A stretch of DNA of 64,000 bases from Poecilobothrus nobilitatus (Eukaryota; Arthropoda; Insecta; Diptera; Dolichopodidae), in contig OX352772.1 of assembly GCA_947095535.1 (NCBI GenBank), positions 43,791,445-43,855,444 of the forward strand, written 5' to 3'. How positions within the stretch are numbered: position 1 is the first letter of the stretch; each line of letters opens with the position of its first letter. Under the pieces are notes generated by a model, which ran no database searches, was not told the origin of the DNA, and worked only from the letters and a program-made list of their open reading frames with translations. The translations under genes and the position numbers were made by a program. Positions 13,673 to 25,940 of this stretch are shown piece after piece.

Positions 13673-13870
13673 GTAAAAAACTTAAAAATTACACTAGTAA
13701 ACTACTACTTCCGGTTGTCTGATTTGCTCCAAAAGCTTATCAATTTGAGATATTTACGTCAAAACCTTAAATATAAAATTTCAAAGAATTGCGTTCAGCC
13801 GTTTGGACTGCACACGTGCCCACAGACACACACACACAGACAAGCATCACGCTAAACATTTTTTTACGCA
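13673..13870. repeat. Unclassified repeat end with CACAGACACACAC
   Basis: Contains AAATTTCAAAGAATTGCGTTC, CAGCCGTTTGGACTGCAC and a short (AC)n run before ACAAGCATCACG. Phrases of this kind are common in dispersed insect repeats, but boundaries and family cannot be set from one copy. Confidence 0.35.
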
Positions 13871-13978
13871 CCGAAGTAGTAAATATTTGCTAAAATCTCG
13901 GGTACAAATTTTTGGTATGAAAACAATACCTACCTAATACATTATAATGCCATGGGTAAAAATTGAAAATTTATAGTG

Positions 13979-14300
13979 TTGGGTGCGGAATCCCGAAAAT
14001 CAAAATTGCAAATTCAAAATTCCGAAAAACAAAAATTCTGAAAATTTAAATCCCGAAATTACAAAATTCCAAAAATCAAAATACCGAAATTTCAACATCT
14101 CGCATAGCCATATATGGATATAAATACTCCGTAAAAGGGGAATACATTACAGTAATTCCACACATATATACCAATTTCATTCAAAAGTAATTAAATTTTC
14201 ATATTCCCATAATATCAAAAATAATTAATTTTGAAAATCCCGCATACAAAAGTTTTCAATTTCGACATTTCACTTAAAAAATAATAAATTTTATACGAAT
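13979..14300. repeat. Strand-biased quasi-repeat of CCCGAAA/ATCAAAAT words
   Basis: From 13979 to 14110 variants of 'ATTCCGAAAATCAAA' recur every 14-20 bases without exact periodicity, followed by CATATATGGATATAAATACT. No coding capacity is seen. Confidence 0.5.
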
Positions 14301-17300
14301 TTAGACATTTTATGAAAAAAAGATTATTTTTGGAAGAACCGGGGGCTCTCGCCGAAAAACAAAATTTTTCTTTAGTTTTCTTATAGTCTTGTTATCTATG
14401 TTTTTACGTTTATTTAAATTTATTATTATTCTTATTGTAAAAAGTTAGGTATTCTTACTGATGAAAGGAACATAGTTCTCAAGAACGTTTTTAAGATAAA
14501 TAAAAACTATATTAGAACAGAAATATATTTCTTTTTATTTCATTAAAAAGTTAAGTGACAGAAGACCAATATTATTTCTAGATTACCAGACTGGCATATT
14601 CAACGCCGGATTTATTTAGTATAAACCTTATATTTTTCTAAGGCTGAAGCAAAGCTTCAGATGGACATATAATTCTTGAAAATTTAGATTATTGCGTATC
14701 ATATTTGAGTTTGGGTCTAGGATAATTTTCTTTTGTTTTGAATATATTTCCATCATACAAAAAATTGTGTTTTTGAAGCTATTTAATGCGGTAACCAGAT
14801 ATAAGACGACAGGTCCATTATAGTATTTTGATCCACCTACATGTATAATAACACCATGCATTTCATGGGATATTACACCATAATATTTTTTTCTTGCAGG
14901 ATATGAGAATAGAATTTTCGGCTAAAAACAATATTGTAGTATTGTGTTTTTAAAGATATAAAGAAGAAATAAAAGAAACCCCTTACGCTTAGTTTTTATA
15001 AAACTTTCTGGAAAAGCGAAAATTTTTTCCAGCTATTTTACAAAAAATATCTTTCAATTGTGTTAAATTTTTTTATATGTATATTATCATAGCTATTATT
15101 TATATAACACAATTTTAAAAGCACATTACGAAACAAACGCGGACGAAAATATTAAATTTAATAGGTATATAGAGAAATATAATTCGTCCCGCCCAAATTT
15201 GTCATAAGATTATTATGGTTTTATGAACTGTGGTCCTATATTCTTTCATTATTTTAAGCATTTTCAGCCACAATTTAAAGCAATTTGACTTAGCATTTTA
15301 TTTAAAAATTATTGATTTCTTAAATTTTTTTTATCCAAAAAATCAGTTATATAAAAAAAGAAAATTTAATTCCAAAAATTATTTATAAAAGAAAATCCAT
15401 ATTAGAATATTTAATGGATAAAAATATGTTTTAAATAACGGCTAAACAGTACAAAACTTAATGAAATACAAAAAAAAAAAAAAAATAAAATAAATACTTT
15501 TGTTCTTATATTATGTATACCTTTAAGTTTAACCTTAATAAATTTAAATTTTTACCAACCCACGAATTTTATTTAAATATTATTTTTTGCCACCCCGTAA
15601 TGTGCTTTATTACTACAAAAATTTTCTCAATAAGGAAAGGAGAAAAAGGAAACTACTAACAATTTGTTCTCGTCCTGTTCCGAAAATAAAAAAAAAAAAA
15701 ACAAAAAAATTACAATTATATCCGAAATTGCAAACAATTAATAATACAGTCGAATAATGTTGGCAGATTAGCTGCCGGCAATAAAGTAAAAATTATAACT
15801 TAAAAAAATGAACAACAATATAATAAAAAAAAAATAAAATGTGCTCCTTCCATAGCGATTCCAAAATAAATGAAAAAAAAAAAAATTAAGTCTAAAACAA
15901 AAGAGAGTATATTTTTCATCACCTGTTCAAAAATCGAAAAAAAATTTTTTTTTTTATATAAAAAATATCCCCCTGCTAATGAAACTTATAGCACCTCATC
16001 TAATGACCAATATTCCCAATTGTCATTTAATGCTAATGACCCTCGTACTTTGCGTAAAAATAATGTTCTGAAAAAAACAGGGCTGGGCACAAGGTGAAGT
16101 AAATCTTCCAATACATATTTTTATTTATTTTAATTCAATATTCAAGCCATTATATGAACGGTTAAAATTTTCCAAATTCTATAATAGATCAGGAATAATG
16201 AATTTTTCAACTAGCATCTTTTGAAACTTTCTAAATACATAGTAAAATATAGATCAAATAACCATTAGATACAAATTTATAAACATTTTGTAAAATACTA
16301 AGTGGCTAAGTGGCACTAAGTGGCTTTTTGTTTCAAAAGCTATTATATAAATTTTATACAAATTGACGAGAGGAATGAACATTAGATGTAGTCATAAAAT
16401 TTTTATGAATTTGCTAAAATTTAGAAAAAAAACTGGCACTATTTTTCAATTTTATCACTAATACCACCCCTGTATAATGAAATACATACACATATATAAT
16501 ATTAATAGTGTTAATATTTACTTGTAAATAGCTTAAATATATATATTTTACAGTTGTTTTCCTTTTTTTCATTTTTAAACTGCATGCCAATAAAAAAAAA
16601 TCCAAATTTACACCGCATTATTTGCGAAAAAAAAAAAATTAAAAAAAAATTAAAAAACAAAATATTACATGACATAAAAATATGAATTGCGTGCAATAAA
16701 TTGCTAGTAATTATTTCATCATAATAAATTAACGGGAATAAAATGTCACCCTCCCATATTGTTAACAATTACTGTAATCATAAATACAACTATCGCCATC
16801 TTCATTTTTATTCATCTATCACCATCATTCATCTATCAAACCAGTTCTATCATCACCCCACTACCATTAACATCACCCCAACAATCACTAAATGGATCCA
16901 AACCCATCTGATTCGATCAGAGATATATAACGAAATAAAATTGTTATAAAATGGCACTTAAGAGATTACATAAGTATAACGGTAAACAGAATAATCAAAA
17001 TTAAAAGGAGGATAAAAAAATGAAAATTAAAATGTAAACGTTATAAATTACTGTACAAGTCGAATGGAAATTCAAATTATTTTGACAATTATTATTAAAT
17101 TCCTTTTGTTTTGTTTTATTTTGTTTGATTTTCTTTTTTGCGATTCTATTGTGAATTTTTCAGAATTATTTTTGTATGTTTGAGAGAAATGTTAAACAAA
17201 AAAATTAAAAACCATATTCCCAATGTAGAATATCGGATCAAAAATGAATTATAAAATCATTTAAATTGTGAGTGAAATTTTATGACTGATATTTGAACAT

Positions 17301-18181
17301 AAATAATATAAAAAATTTTTTTTTTTTTAATTTTATTCTTATCGAAATCAAACTAATATTAAAATTTTGCAGTAATATATAATATCTGTTAAAAAATACG
17401 AAACTATAAGAATATAGAGCTTATTTGTCGTTTTTCCCGGAAGCAATTTTTTAAAATAACATAAAGAACATTTTCATTCAACATTAGGTAACATTTAATT
17501 ACATATTTTACGAAATTAATTTAGCAATCGAATTGTTTTAAACTAGATGGGTTTTTATATTCCGTTAATTTGAGAAAAAGTGCAGTGCCATAGTAATGTG
17601 CTGCCATATTTTAAGTTTAAACTCCATTTTCCGTTTCGTCAGCTGATTGATCATAATAACATAGACTTCGAAGGATATAGAAAAAAAAAATTGATAGTGC
17701 AGTAATCGTAATAAAGTAAATCCATGTAAAGGATATCCAAGAGAAGGATATTTTTCACCCCGTCATATAAAATTATTTAAAAGTATACGAGTATAATAAA
17801 GCTGTTCAATAAATTTCTGTATTATCTGACTAATGTTGCTGTTCGTAAGGTTGGCACCTTTTAAATAAATTATTTTAGGTTCAGCCTCTGATCATGTCAA
17901 AATATTATATAAAATTTATAAGATACTAAAATAAATAAATGCAATTATAATTTAATACTTGTATCGCAACCACATCTCTAAAGGAAAGGTTGATTTATTT
18001 CCTCATTATTATATGGAATCCAATATAAAAAACTAAAACAAAAAAAAGTTTGAATACCTATCTAAAAAGTTTGGAACTCCTTTAAATTTCTTACATTAAA
18101 TGTTAATTTAAGTAATCTGTATTAAATCTGATAGAGTAGTATAAATATATTCAAACAGAATAAGTCTTAGGTAAATACATT
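14301..18181. other. AT-rich non-coding DNA, no gene confirmed
   Basis: The minus-strand frame at 14628-14861 (77 codons) has a less biased composition than most but no motif I recognise. The block at 16743-16890 is C- and CAT-rich on the plus strand and is simple sequence. The rest is A/T-rich with homopolymer runs. Confidence 0.5.
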
Positions 18182-18725
18182 TGTTTTTTTTTTCGATGAT
18201 CGAGGGAACTTCAAAAGTCACCTACAGAAATTGCACTTGCTTCCTCCGGATAGTGCTGTACCTTCACTAACCAATATTACAGCCTTTAAAATCAGATTTT
18301 AGTGTGGGATCTTTAATACAAATGCAAAGTTTGATTTTCAGGATAAGAATGTTGGAAGCATTCTTCCGGAAATGTGGTTTAGAACATTTATAATTATGGA
18401 GAATGGGTAAAAAATTTGGAGGGAGAATTTGAAGAAACATGTCAAAGTTCTTCTTAAACATCCTACAGATATCACTTACTTCTAAATCGTATACATATGA
18501 GTTGCTAAATTTTGAAAACACATAAAATGGCATAGGGTTTTATATACGCGAAATGCGCAAGACAAACGAATTTCCATAAGTTGTGTTAAGATAAGTTCTA
18601 TAGTGTAGGGATGGCATCTGTCGCGCTCTTTGTTTCTTGTAGCAAAACTTTGAGTGTAGGCATCAACAATTTTATTTCTTTAGAACATGTATATATTCCT
18701 ACAAAAAGATAGGATCAATGGCCAA
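18182..18725 (-). pseudogene. CR1/L2-like LINE 3' end (copy 2)
   Basis: Aligns along its whole length with 7449-8000. It has the same poly(T) start (18182-18194) followed by CGAGGG and the same 3' region (TTGCACTTGCTTCCTCCGGA). On the minus strand the frame 18533-18267 still reads MPFYVFSKFSNSYVYDLEVS, then MFKKNFDMFLQILPPNFLP. This is the 'LPSHVFPxxYxLxxFKKNxxxFL' tail that closes reverse transcriptases of this group. Just upstream, TTYGNSFVLRISR corresponds to NTAYGNSFVMRTSR in copy 1. The remainder of the protein is absent. Confidence 0.75.
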
Positions 18726-18791
18726 CTTTACGCCCAGGGCTCGGTAAAGTGAGCTATGAGATAAGACTGGTATCGTAAATAAATCGAATAG

Positions 18792-18825
18792 CTCTGTATT
18801 CGAGTTAACTCTGTATTCGAGTTAA
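18792..18825. repeat. 17-bp perfect tandem duplication
   Basis: CTCTGTATTCGAGTTAA occurs twice in direct succession. Confidence 0.9.
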
Positions 18826-19763
18826 CGAACAGTAATTCCTTGTTGTAGGAAATTTGTGAGGTATGCATTAACAAACAGGGATTCTCTCTTATAGGAAGTT
18901 TTTGAAACATATATTAAAATAATGTGCTGTAACATATATTACACGGTTAAAATTTGAAAATAAAAAGTAGTTTATTTAAAATGCGGTGTTTTTGGGGTAG
19001 TTTATATTGAAATTTTTAATACTTGTAATAATAATAGTAATTTAAAATTGAGTATTCCAGTAATTATAATGAATTGTAATTAACTGCTATATACTTTTAC
19101 CTTGTACAGATACTTAAATTGACCATTTTATGCTTAATACTATATTATGATATAGAATAAAAATATAAACTTTTTTATAAAATGTTATAAATCAAAACTA
19201 GCCGAAAGTTTAATCATATTTCTTTAAAGTAAAATATATAATTAAAGTAACCTAATAAAGAAATTATAATATTCTTTTTTATAAAAGTATTGTTAGTAGG
19301 TACCTACTGTTGAAAAAAATTATTGTACGTTAAATAAATTGAGTGCAAGGATCTTCGGTGCATTTTTTTTTTAATGTCCTTAATAATTAAAAATATATTC
19401 ATGAAATTAATAAAAAAATGTTAAATGGCAGGTACGAAAATAATAAAAATATAAAGCAATTAATTGTATTTTTATTTAGTAGTGTTTTCCTACTGACTGT
19501 TTTGTCAAATCTTCGACTTTTTTGAAAAGAATAACCACTTTCTGTTACTGAAAAAAAGATACTTTTCCTACATGTGTAAGTTTATGATTTCATGGATTTA
19601 GTTGTTATCATATATATAATACACAAGACCTTGGAGAGAACTTGCCAACATATAAAAAACAATATTTTATTTCTATAATAAACCATACACACTCTTTATA
19701 AATTATCCTGGCAATAATATTTCAATGTATCTCTTTAATCATTACCAAAAAATTTAGCAAATT
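18826..19763. other. AT-rich non-coding DNA, no gene seen
   Basis: Only A/T-rich sequence without recognisable repeats or frames. Confidence 0.6.
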
Positions 19764-20010
19764 TTATTATCAGAGACTCCAGATCATATACTCAAAAACG
19801 GAGGTTTAGTCCGAGCAAGATATGTGCCTCTCGGAGCATACTACTTTGCCGAAGATGAAATGCTAGCAATAAATCCTATACAAATCTTTACTTTTTTAGA
19901 GACAGTAGGGCTGACAGAAGTATTATAAGTTGATGCAGGATCCACAACACGTAGTAACAAGGGGAGTACAATAGATTTATAACAAAAAGTCGCAGTGTCA
20001 TTTATATCTC
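19764..20010 (+). pseudogene. RNase-H-clade LINE C-terminal tail (plus copy)
   Basis: Plus-strand frame 19764-19928 reads SETPDHILKNGGLVRARYVP, then LGAYYFAEDEMLAINPIQIF and TFLETVGLTEVL, then stop. The layout fits the end of I/R1/LOA-type ORF2 after its zinc knuckle: 'ETxEHxLCxCPALxRxRxxxLG', an acidic 'EDE' turn, then a final helix ending TxGL. The knuckle cysteines are replaced (K and G), consistent with decay. Similarity to 11830-12022 continues about 80 bp past the stop (AACACGTAGTAACAAGGGG). Upstream sequence is lost. This copy is the better preserved of the pair. Confidence 0.62.
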
Positions 20011-21797
20011 TTTAATAAATCTAATCTTATCTATTATCAGAGACAGAAAACTTTCATTAAAAGTAGGAATTTCAAGATTTTTTATTTTCAATGCAAATAA
20101 ATTTAGCAAATTTTTAATTTGTTATTTTCATCATCACCACGACCATCACGATCAATATAATTGGCTGCAGCACGGTACGCAAAAAAAATAAACGCTAAAC
20201 CCTTAAAAGTAATTTTGTTAAATAATAAATTAAAATTTTGATATGCGATGTAGAAAAAATTCGAAATTTTATTTTAATATAAAATTCGGCAGATTTGGCA
20301 AAGTGTTTTATAACATAAATTTATTACGAAAACAATTTTTAAACTAGAACGATATAAAAAAGTGTTCATGGAATTAAGATGTCATTAGATGTGGAAAAAA
20401 AATAGCATTTTATTAGATGTCATATGGTTTTAAATTACTTAGGTGTGAGCTAAAAAATTAATAAAAAGTGATTTTTCAATTATAAATAGGCATCAGTTAA
20501 ATAGGTGATATTATCTTAAAAGAAAGTTTTTCAAACAATTTCAGAGTACTTGAAATTTATTTTTGGAGGAAAACTATAATTTAGGTGATTTTTCTTAGGA
20601 ACTTAGATATTGTGACGTATTAAAATATAAGGAAGAGTATGGTTAAAAAATGCACTTTTAAGAAGTTTATTCATCATCCTAGGATTAAATTGAATTGAAT
20701 TATTAAGCTTTAGAATTTATTTTGAATTTTAAAAAGCACTTTTAAATAAAAAATTTTACTTTTGGTATTTGAATTTTGAAACAACTAAAATTCAAGGAAT
20801 TTAAAGGAAAGTAACACTTATCACATGTTTATAAAGAAATGTACATAAATATCCATGGAAAAGTTGCTTTTAGATTTCCCAAAATTCTAAAATCGAATTT
20901 TTTCCAGTATTCCAATACATTCCTTATACGAAAATCTCAAAATAAATAAAATATTTTAATAGGAAAATTTCATGTTCACGTAATTTAAATATTTTCTAAT
21001 TTTGAATGAATTAATAACTGGAAGATGTTATTAAAATGGTCATAATATTAAAACTTTGACTTCGCAAAAGTATCTTTGTGTATAAAATATTAGATTCTCA
21101 TAATTATTTATAATATATCTTGTATACACTAAAATTTTACTTAACGTTCAAATAGTCTTGGGAAAAACTTTTGATTTTGAAAAGTCGAAAAAAAAAAAGT
21201 ATTTATAATGTACAAAAAAGTAATTATTGAAAGTTTTCATTATTGTGTCCATAATTGAAAAACTTTTACAGTTCCATTTTAGATAAAATTGGTATAAAAA
21301 AAAAGGAAAAAAAAAAAATGGTAAGCTCTATCTGAAAAAATAGAGCTCAAAATGAAAAGACCATCTCGGAAGAAGTGACTTTGAAATTATTAACGGTGAT
21401 TGAAAAACAAATGAATGTTGAATCAATGACAGACAACTTTTTCGAGTTTCATTATTTTTGTAGAATAATTGCAATCTTCTAGTTTAGTAAATTAATGCAT
21501 TATTTCGAAGTTAATACTCAAAGAAACTAAATAATGTCATTGTGCGGAATCTCTTTACATTTAAAACGGAATGAAACTGATATAAAAATTTTTAAAAATT
21601 GTATTGGCTATATCTGACTATAATGATAGCAGTTTTTAAAATTAAGTTGTCAATTTTTCAATTAAATAAGGTAATAATAATAATATCATATTATAAAAAT
21701 TATGATTTTATTAATTTGACTGACAGTTTTCAATTTTTCATTCCTCTATTTTCTGCTTTTTTAAAATGTAATCAAAATTTTTTATTTTAATCATAAA
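20011..21797. other. AT-rich non-coding DNA, no gene seen
   Basis: No repeat boundaries or credible coding frames. The open frame at 21599-21790 runs into the foldback that follows and has chance composition. Confidence 0.6.
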
Positions 21798-22208
21798 AAA
21801 ATAATATGTAAAAAAAATATTTTTTAAAATATGCTTTTATCGAAACCAAATTCGCCCCCTAAAAAGTAGAAAATAAAATTGATTGCAAAACTTTAGCTTT
21901 TTTGACTGTTATAATATAAAAGTGAATTGCTAGTGCAAGCATTTTGGACTGTTATAATATAAAAGTAAATTGCTGGAATAAAGTTAAATAAAAATCTAGG
22001 AAATTTGAGGTTCGTGTTTCTTTTTTATTCCAGCAATTTACTTTTATATTATAACAGTCCAAAATGCTTGCACTAGCAATTCACTTTTATATTATAACAG
22101 TCAAAAAAGCTAAAGTTTTGCAATCAATTTTATTTTCTACTTTTTAGGGGGCGAATTTGGTTTCGATAAAAGCATATTTTAAAAAATATTTTTTTTACAT
22201 ATTATTTT
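21798..22208. repeat. Perfect 185-bp inverted repeat with 41-bp spacer
   Basis: The left arm 21798-21982 and the right arm 22024-22208 are exact reverse complements as far as I can read, separated by a 41-base spacer. Each arm holds an internal direct repeat, GACTGTTATAATATAAAAGT, at about 21904 and 21948. The arms include a short GC-richer patch (TTCGCCCCCT). Neither arm encodes a recognisable protein. Transcribed, it would fold into a 185-bp double-stranded stem. No target duplication is evident. Confidence 0.95.
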
Positions 22209-22707
22209 ATTTTATACTTTTTAGTTTTAAATGAAACACATAATTTGAATTTAAAAATATGGGATATTTTTTATTCATACATAAATTAATTATTGTTTCT
22301 GATATAAAATACGTTTTATAATTTTATACCAAATGTTTAAGTAAATTAAGAGATGTTAAATCGATTCCATTACAGCAAGAGTAAAAATTTTTTATTCCAG
22401 TATGTAATTCATAAATAAAGAAAGTACCTCGCAGGGTAAAATATGTACCAAAATACTGTGATTACATAAATATTACAATCCAACAACATAACTCGAATGA
22501 AAATGATATACATAAATGTACTTTACTGTATATTTCTATAGTATACTATTAGTAGTATATCGTATATCCAAACAAACATCTAACCTTGAACACCTACCTA
22601 CCTAATCGCTTAATAAGATCATGCAGTAAAAAATGTTGACAAATATCTTGATTTAAATTATAAACAAATGGAGCGGAACAAAATAATTTAGGAAATTAGT
22701 TTAACAT
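22209..22707. other. AT-rich spacer with a segment shared with 23275-23380
   Basis: The only structure noted is at 22625-22700, where ATGCAGTAAAAAATGTTGAC and the following sequence resemble ATGCATTAAAGAATGTTGAC at 23281. It appears to be the 5' flank of the SINE D unit without its tRNA-like part. Confidence 0.4.
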
Positions 22708-22729
22708 AATATTATGTGTATCCAGCCAT

Positions 22730-22740
22730 TGGTGCAGTGG
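22730..22740 (+). promoter_or_regulatory. RNA polymerase III A box of SINE C
   Basis: TGGTGCAGTGG matches TRGYNNANNGG at every fixed position and stands 43 bases before the B box. Confidence 0.75.
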
Positions 22741-22782
22741 TTGACGCACCGCTTCTCATTCATAAGGGAATCAGAGGTCACG

Positions 22783-22793
22783 GGTTCGATTCC
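22783..22793 (+). promoter_or_regulatory. RNA polymerase III B box of SINE C
   Basis: GGTTCGATTCC is an exact match to the GGTTCGANTCC consensus. Confidence 0.8.
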
Positions 22794-23119
22794 CGGCTGG
22801 TTACAATAAAAATATTCATATATCGCAATATGTAAATACTTTATAATATATCATTATATCACGTACACATTCCTACCAGGAAACAAGGGTTATAGCTACC
22901 ACATTTATGTACCACGGTACCTGAATATAAATAAATAAATAAATATTATGTACATACGTACGTACATATTTACATACGTAGTTTTAATTTTTTGTGTTGA
23001 CAAATCATAATGCGTAATAGATTTTTTGTTTGTAAATCATAATGCGTAATGCGCAAAAGCATAATTTTGTAATGATCTTTACTTTTTATATTCTTTTCTA
23101 TGTACAAAAATAATATTAT

Positions 23120-23400
23120 GTAGGTACATAAAATTTTATTTAAAAAATATTGATGAATAGAGTTAAAAAAAAAAAAAATAAAATTATACATGTATACGAA
23201 TTGGATTCGAACCCCAGTCCACACATTAACACTCACTTTCAAGGCCTGTACACTTTCCTCTGCACCATATATGCATTAATTCAATATGCATTAAAGAATG
23301 TTGACAGCAAATATTTTGATTTAAATACTAAACAAATGTTGTAAACAAAATAACTTAGCAACATACATAAAAATATTATATGTATGGATTGTGTTTTGCT
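23120..23400 (-). mobile_element. SINE D copy 1, tRNA-derived
   Basis: On the minus strand an A box TGGTGCAGAGG (plus 23257-23267) is followed by a B box GGTTCGAATCC (plus 23203-23213). A downstream body ends in an A/T tract next to ACTCTATTCATCAA. A related unit lies at 23500-23650, and its 5' flank also resembles 22625-22700. The plus-strand open frame 23150-23344 is a chance reading through it. Confidence 0.6.
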
Positions 23401-23499
23401 AATTATGCTAATACAAAACACCAGGAAAGATCAAAAATATAATGTGTATGTTTGTATGCATGAATAAGAGATAAAAATGTAAGTTTTAAATTGATATAT

Positions 23500-23650
23500 A
23501 CAAAAATGTATACATATTTAATTCAAAAAATGTTGATGAATAGATAGTTAAAAAAAAAAAAATGTTGCATGTGAACTGTATTCGAACAACATGATCCCCA
23601 CTTTTGAAACCTGTACACTATCCTCTGCACCATACTACACTTACAAATGT
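23500..23650 (-). mobile_element. SINE D copy 2, degenerate
   Basis: Shares TGTTGATGAATAG, a poly(A) tract, and CTGTACACTATCCTCTGCAC with copy 1. The A box (plus 23622-23632) is intact; the B box position (plus 23578-23588) is degenerate. Confidence 0.55.
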
Positions 23651-23692
23651 TGCTAACAGATTACGAAGATAATAAAAAGCGTGACAGAATGA

Positions 23693-23696
23693 CAAA

Positions 23697-23767
<71 letters not shown>

Positions 23768-23768
23768 A
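23693..23768. repeat. (AAAT)19 microsatellite
   Basis: Nineteen perfect AAAT tetramers. Because the SINEs nearby end in (AAAT)n, it may be an expanded SINE tail, but no SINE body directly adjoins it. Confidence 0.95.
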
Positions 23769-25940
23769 CCGACAGCGACGAGTTAATATAAAAGCATATA
23801 AAATTAGTATTTATTTGAAATTAATTTTTGTTAAATTACTTAAAAAAAATCCAAAGGACATTTTATATAAAATTAAATACATACCCAATTAAGCATTCTC
23901 ATTTTCCTACTTCGTCCTTTCTCTTCCCTCTTCTCCTCCTTCTAGTATATTTTAAATTTCAATATGTAAATCACATATTTCATATGTCATATACTTAAAG
24001 TTTTTTTTTCTTATTTTTTCATGAAATTTATTTTAAAAATAAACAATCAAAACCCCTTCAAATTGGAGTTAAGGTTTAATGCCTTGAAAATTATTTAATG
24101 GTATTAAATATTTAAACATTCAAGGTTGCAATGAAAATTGTGAACAAAAAAAAATTATCCTTGTAAAGCTTTTTCAAACATAACAAAATTTTATTTATGT
24201 ATTAATTCAAAAAAAATTTTATGTTTTTATTATTATACAACTCCCCTTTGAAAACTTATAATTCTTTTATAAATATGCAGCCTTTAAACAATAACAGAGG
24301 AAACAAAAATACCATTAACTGAAGAAAAATAAAAACAATAAACAAAAAAAAAAAAACATATTTTATACTGTCAGCAGTACAAAAATATGACTTCCGGTCA
24401 GATTTTCACTTGTATTTCATTTTTTTTTTCGTTTTTTAATTTTTAAAAAAAAATTGCGCCTATAAAAGCCAACGATAATTGCTTCCTTGATTTTAACGCT
24501 ACTGTTTACCTTAACGATTTTAAACAGTAATGTAATTAGGTTAATTTTTGACACACATATCTATTATATGGTTTTATTTAAACCCACAACCTTCAAAAAT
24601 TGAAGTAAGTTTTCTTTTGAAAGATTTACTATAAGTAAAGGTAATGCAAATAAATCTGAAATATTTTATTTAATTTTTAATCATAGCTATCATTGAAAAC
24701 CCATTACAACTGGGGATCATACATTTTTTTGAAAATATTGACAATTTTCTATTCACAGTGATTTTATTACATAAAACGTTGAGATTGTCAATTGTACCTA
24801 TTGTTTACATACTTATATATTTTTCAGCCGCAGTTGCATCTGCCATTTTTAGGAATAGACATTATGTAATTTAATTTTATCAATCTAAATTGAAGATTAT
24901 CCTTAGATTAGATTTTTAACTAAAGTAATGGAATGGAATCGTTTTAAAATAATGCAATTGAATCGTCATATCAAAATTGGATTAGTAAAATTGAAAAATG
25001 AAATTGAGATTCACAATAAGGCTAAGATTTGTTGTTGCGAAAATATTCTGTTTGTAGAAATTTACAAGTTCCTTCATTTTACCTATATCCAAAAGTGTAC
25101 ATAACAGTTGTTTTAGTGACTGAAGCCTTCCTTATTTATTACAATATGTTACTATTCTATATTTTACCTCAATTTTTTTTATTACCTTTAAATATTTTTT
25201 TTTTTTTGTTTTCATTTTATTTCTTAATGTTTTCCTCTTTATAAACAAATTTTTTATTTCAATATAGAATGTATTTTTACACCTTAACTTATGTTATACC
25301 AACAGTTGAAGCTTAAAATGACCTTTAAATTAGAAAATTTTCAAGAACAAAATGAAAGGCAAAAAATAAAATATATAAAAAAAATTGTTGCAAATCCGGA
25401 TATAAAACATAAAAATGAGTTGTTTCTTTCTTTATTTCTAATATTAAATGGTAATTTTTAAACAGTTTATGTTATTTTCAATTTAAAAAAAATCTGCAAT
25501 CCAATATTGAAAAAGGAAAATATAACTAAAAAGAAAAAAAGAGAATTATATAGAAATTTTATAAATTTTTAATATTAGATATTTGATTATTTTATTACGT
25601 ATTTTATTCATAACATTTCAACCTATCGATTTTGAATTAATCTAATGATATTTATGTTTTTGATACTTCTATAAAGGAAATTCAGATTGAAAAAAATGAA
25701 AATTTTGGATTACTAAGAAAATTAAATTTAATTAAAAGCAACTGGGCGTATGATGTTTAAAATTGATTGAATATATATATTAAGTTGGGGCATAGCATAT
25801 AGCTAGAATCCATATACTAATCCATTTGCATCCATTTGACCATAGATTTTACTTAGTCATTAAATAAAAGAAAATAATTTCAAATTTAAAGTGAATTATT
25901 TGAGAAATAAAAAGATTGCCCCGTAATATATGCAATTTTT
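23769..25940. other. AT-rich non-coding DNA, no gene seen
   Basis: Poly(A)/poly(T) runs and A/T-rich sequence; the frame at 25029-25244 is F/L/Y-rich low complexity. Confidence 0.6.

Larger units (their letters stand above)
22718..22941 (+). mobile_element. SINE C, tRNA-derived, with (AAAT)n tail
   Basis: The head is tRNA-like: CCAGCC near the 5' end can pair with GGCTGG at about 22795, the A box TGGTGCAGTGG lies at 22730-22740 and the B box GGTTCGATTCC at 22783-22793. A body follows (GTACACATTCCTACCAGG, TACCACGGTACCTGAAT), then a (AAAT)n tail. A 10-bp direct repeat AATATTATGT flanks it at 22708-22717 and 22942-22951, a plausible target-site duplication. Length (224 bp) and order of parts are those of a SINE. 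A true tRNA is unlikely because the spacing of acceptor and D arm does not fit. Confidence 0.78.

Noticed and set aside
14628..14861. 77-codon minus-strand frame starting MHGVIIHVGGSKYYNG
   Set aside because: No motif, no splice context and no second copy; cannot be told from chance.
16743..16890. Possible coding exon rich in H, P, T and S
   Set aside because: It is a CAT/CAC simple-sequence tract; peptide composition follows from the repeat.
22718..22800. Genuine tRNA gene
   Set aside because: A and B boxes are good but acceptor and D-arm spacing do not fit, and a SINE body, (AAAT)n tail and flanking direct repeats follow.
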